Below are positions 6,607-7,715 of a DNA stretch of 7,715 nucleotides, one piece after another. Source of the DNA: Porphyromonadaceae bacterium (GTDB lineage Bacteria > Bacteroidota > Bacteroidia > Bacteroidales > Dysgonomonadaceae); contig JALHIE010000097.1 of NCBI GenBank assembly GCA_022840285.1, forward strand, positions 1 through 7,715, given 5' to 3'. Positions within the stretch are counted from its first letter, which is position 1; every line of letters begins with the position of its first letter. Position numbers and translations under genes: made by a program. The notes beneath the pieces were generated by a model that made no database searches, was not told the DNA's origin, and was given only the letters and a program-made list of their open reading frames with translations.

Positions 6607-6642
6607 ATCATAAACGACGCCGTATCATAAACGACGCCGTAT
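6607..6642. repeat. 17-bp perfect tandem duplication in the symporter gene
   Basis: ATCATAAACGACGCCGT occurs at 6607-6623 and again at 6624-6640, with two further matching bases (AT). It inserts 17 bases, shifting the frame between the segments YTASFM and MSWGP. XylE is continuous here, so one copy is the ancestral state. Confidence 0.9.
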
Positions 6643-7026
6643 AAATGATGATGAATACCAGTGTGCTTATTCCGATAATTTCGTTATAGGACAACGAGGA
6701 TATGGCAAACATGCCGATGGCCATGCCAACGGAGCCGGTAATCAACAACGGTTTTCTCCCCCACTTATCCACCGTCAGGATGGCCACAACCGTAAACACG
6801 ACATTGACAAACCCCATGATGATGGTTTGCAGCATGGAGGCATCTTTCGCAGCTCCCATACTCTCAAAAATACGTGGAGCATAATACAACGCAACATTGA
6901 TTCCCACAAACTGCTGAAACACCGACAACAAAACACCGATAAGAATAACCATTTTCCCGTAAGAAAAAATACGGGAACGTTCTGTTGTGCGTCCGATGGA
7001 CTGCTTAATTTCGGAGAAAATGGCTT

Positions 7027-7072
7027 CAGCCCTTAATTTATCGGCGTTACAGCCCTTAATTTATCGGCGTTA
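7027..7072. repeat. 23-bp perfect tandem duplication in the symporter gene
   Basis: A 23-base unit beginning CAGCCC and ending GGCGTTA occurs at 7027-7049 and again at 7050-7072, without mismatch. On the minus strand the second copy is read out of frame and ends in a stop (TAA at 7035-7033). Without it, the frame runs from INADKLRA into EAIFSEIKQSIGRTTERSRI and on to the second half of the transporter. Confidence 0.9.
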
Positions 7073-7715
7073 ATCCGGCTTAAAACAGACCGTGCTTTTT
7101 CATCGCGATTCGACAATACCAGGTATCTCGGCGTTTCGGGAACCAGAAACAGCAGCATCCCAAACAAGGCTGCAGGAATGGCTTCCGATGCGAACATATA
7201 CCGCCATCCCACATCGTTGATCCAGTCGATACTCTGTCCAAAGGCGATGCCCCAATTAACAAAATACACCACCAGCATTCCAAAAATAATGGCGAACTGG
7301 TTAAAGGAAACCAGCCTTCCCCGAATATCTGCAGGAGCTATCTCACTGATATACATGGGCGAAACGGCAGATGCCAGTCCCACTCCGACACCTCCGATTA
7401 TACGGTAAAAATTGAATGTCAACAGCAACCCGATGGAAGGGTGCCCTTTGGAGAAAAAAATAAATTCGGGAAATCCAGATCCCAATGCCGACACAAAAAA
7501 TAAAACAGCAGCTATAAGCAGCGTTTTTCTTCTGCCAAACCGGTTTGAAAACACTCCCGAAATAACTCCCCCGATAATACAGCCGATCAAGGCACTCGAT
7601 ACGGTGGCTCCATGGATTAACGAATTTAAGCCCAACGGCCTGATCAGATAAGCCTCTATCGATTTCTCCGCACCGGAAATCACAGCCGTGTCGTAGCCGA
7701 AGAGTAAGCCACCCA

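Larger units (their letters stand above)
6309..7715 (-). pseudogene. xylE: Frame-broken D-xylose/H+ symporter (XylE-like sugar porter), 5' end outside window
   Basis: The minus strand encodes a major-facilitator sugar porter closely resembling E. coli XylE, an inner-membrane D-xylose/proton symporter. The visible part begins at the segment GGLLFGYDTAVISG, so about 19 residues are cut off. Conserved features include the Asp of GYD (Asp27 in XylE), RIIGGVGVGLAS (Arg133), IRGRLVSFNQ (Gln168), FQQFVGINVALYY (Gln288, Gln289, Asn294), MSWGPICWVLISEIFP (Trp392), AAQWAANY (Trp416) and the C-terminal VPETKGKSLEEME. The frame breaks twice: after INADKLRA, at a 23-bp tandem duplication (7027-7072), and after YTASFM, at a 17-bp tandem duplication (6607-6642). 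Each adds two bases modulo three, and removing one copy of each rejoins all three pieces. As it stands the protein stops near mid-length. The substrate could be another sugar. Confidence 0.85.

Noticed and set aside
6954..6977. Inverted repeat TTCCCGTA / TACGGGAA, resembling a terminator on the minus strand.
   Set aside because: It lies inside the symporter coding sequence (segment RIFSYGKMV) and both arms are needed for the frame.
7178..7651. Plus-strand open frames opposite the symporter.
   Set aside because: They are shadows of the XylE-like reading, which matches a known family over its whole length; no independent support.
1..7715. CRISPR array, toxin-antitoxin pair or restriction system.
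   Set aside because: There is no regularly spaced repeat array and no gene recognisable as any of these.

Overview
The window looks like DNA from an anaerobic member of the Bacteroidales (Bacteroides, Parabacteroides or Dysgonomonas type). The signs are AT-rich sequence, start codons with almost no Shine-Dalgarno but A-rich leaders, a -7 box of the TAnnTTTG type before the integrase, small outer-membrane beta-barrel proteins whose signal peptides end in xxQ, and a lipoprotein with acidic residues just after its lipid cysteine. The species cannot be told from the sequence.

Layout. Positions 1-6287 look like the right-hand end of an integrated mobile element (genomic island). From left to right it holds: a possible C-terminal tail of a membrane protein overlapping a strongly folded RNA element (1-95); a small outer-membrane barrel gene (160-777); the decayed remains of a relative of that gene (780-1041); about 430 bases without a clear gene; a surface lipoprotein gene (1470-2936); two more small secreted barrel-like genes (3042-3611 and 3759-4421); and a tyrosine recombinase on the minus strand (4633-6054). 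Upstream of the recombinase lie three copies of an 11-base repeat and an inverted repeat. Then comes the 3' part of a tRNA-Gly(CCC) gene (6243-6287) with no matching 5' half. This is the usual form of the distal attachment site left by a recombinase that integrates into a tRNA gene, so the intact tRNA and the other element end should lie to the left, outside the window.

From about 6290 to 7715 the sequence is more GC-rich and appears to be the resident chromosome. It carries a D-xylose/H+ symporter gene of the XylE family on the minus strand, cut by the window edge. Its reading frame is broken twice, each time by a perfect short tandem duplication (23 bp and 17 bp). Removing one copy of each restores a single frame with the known sugar-binding residues of XylE intact.

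How the parts work together. The recombinase, repeats and tRNA fragment form the integration module. The visible cargo is entirely cell-envelope protein: one lipoprotein and three barrel-like proteins plus a dead fourth. Their function is not recognisable from sequence. A surface-exposed group with a shared role is an inference from co-location only.
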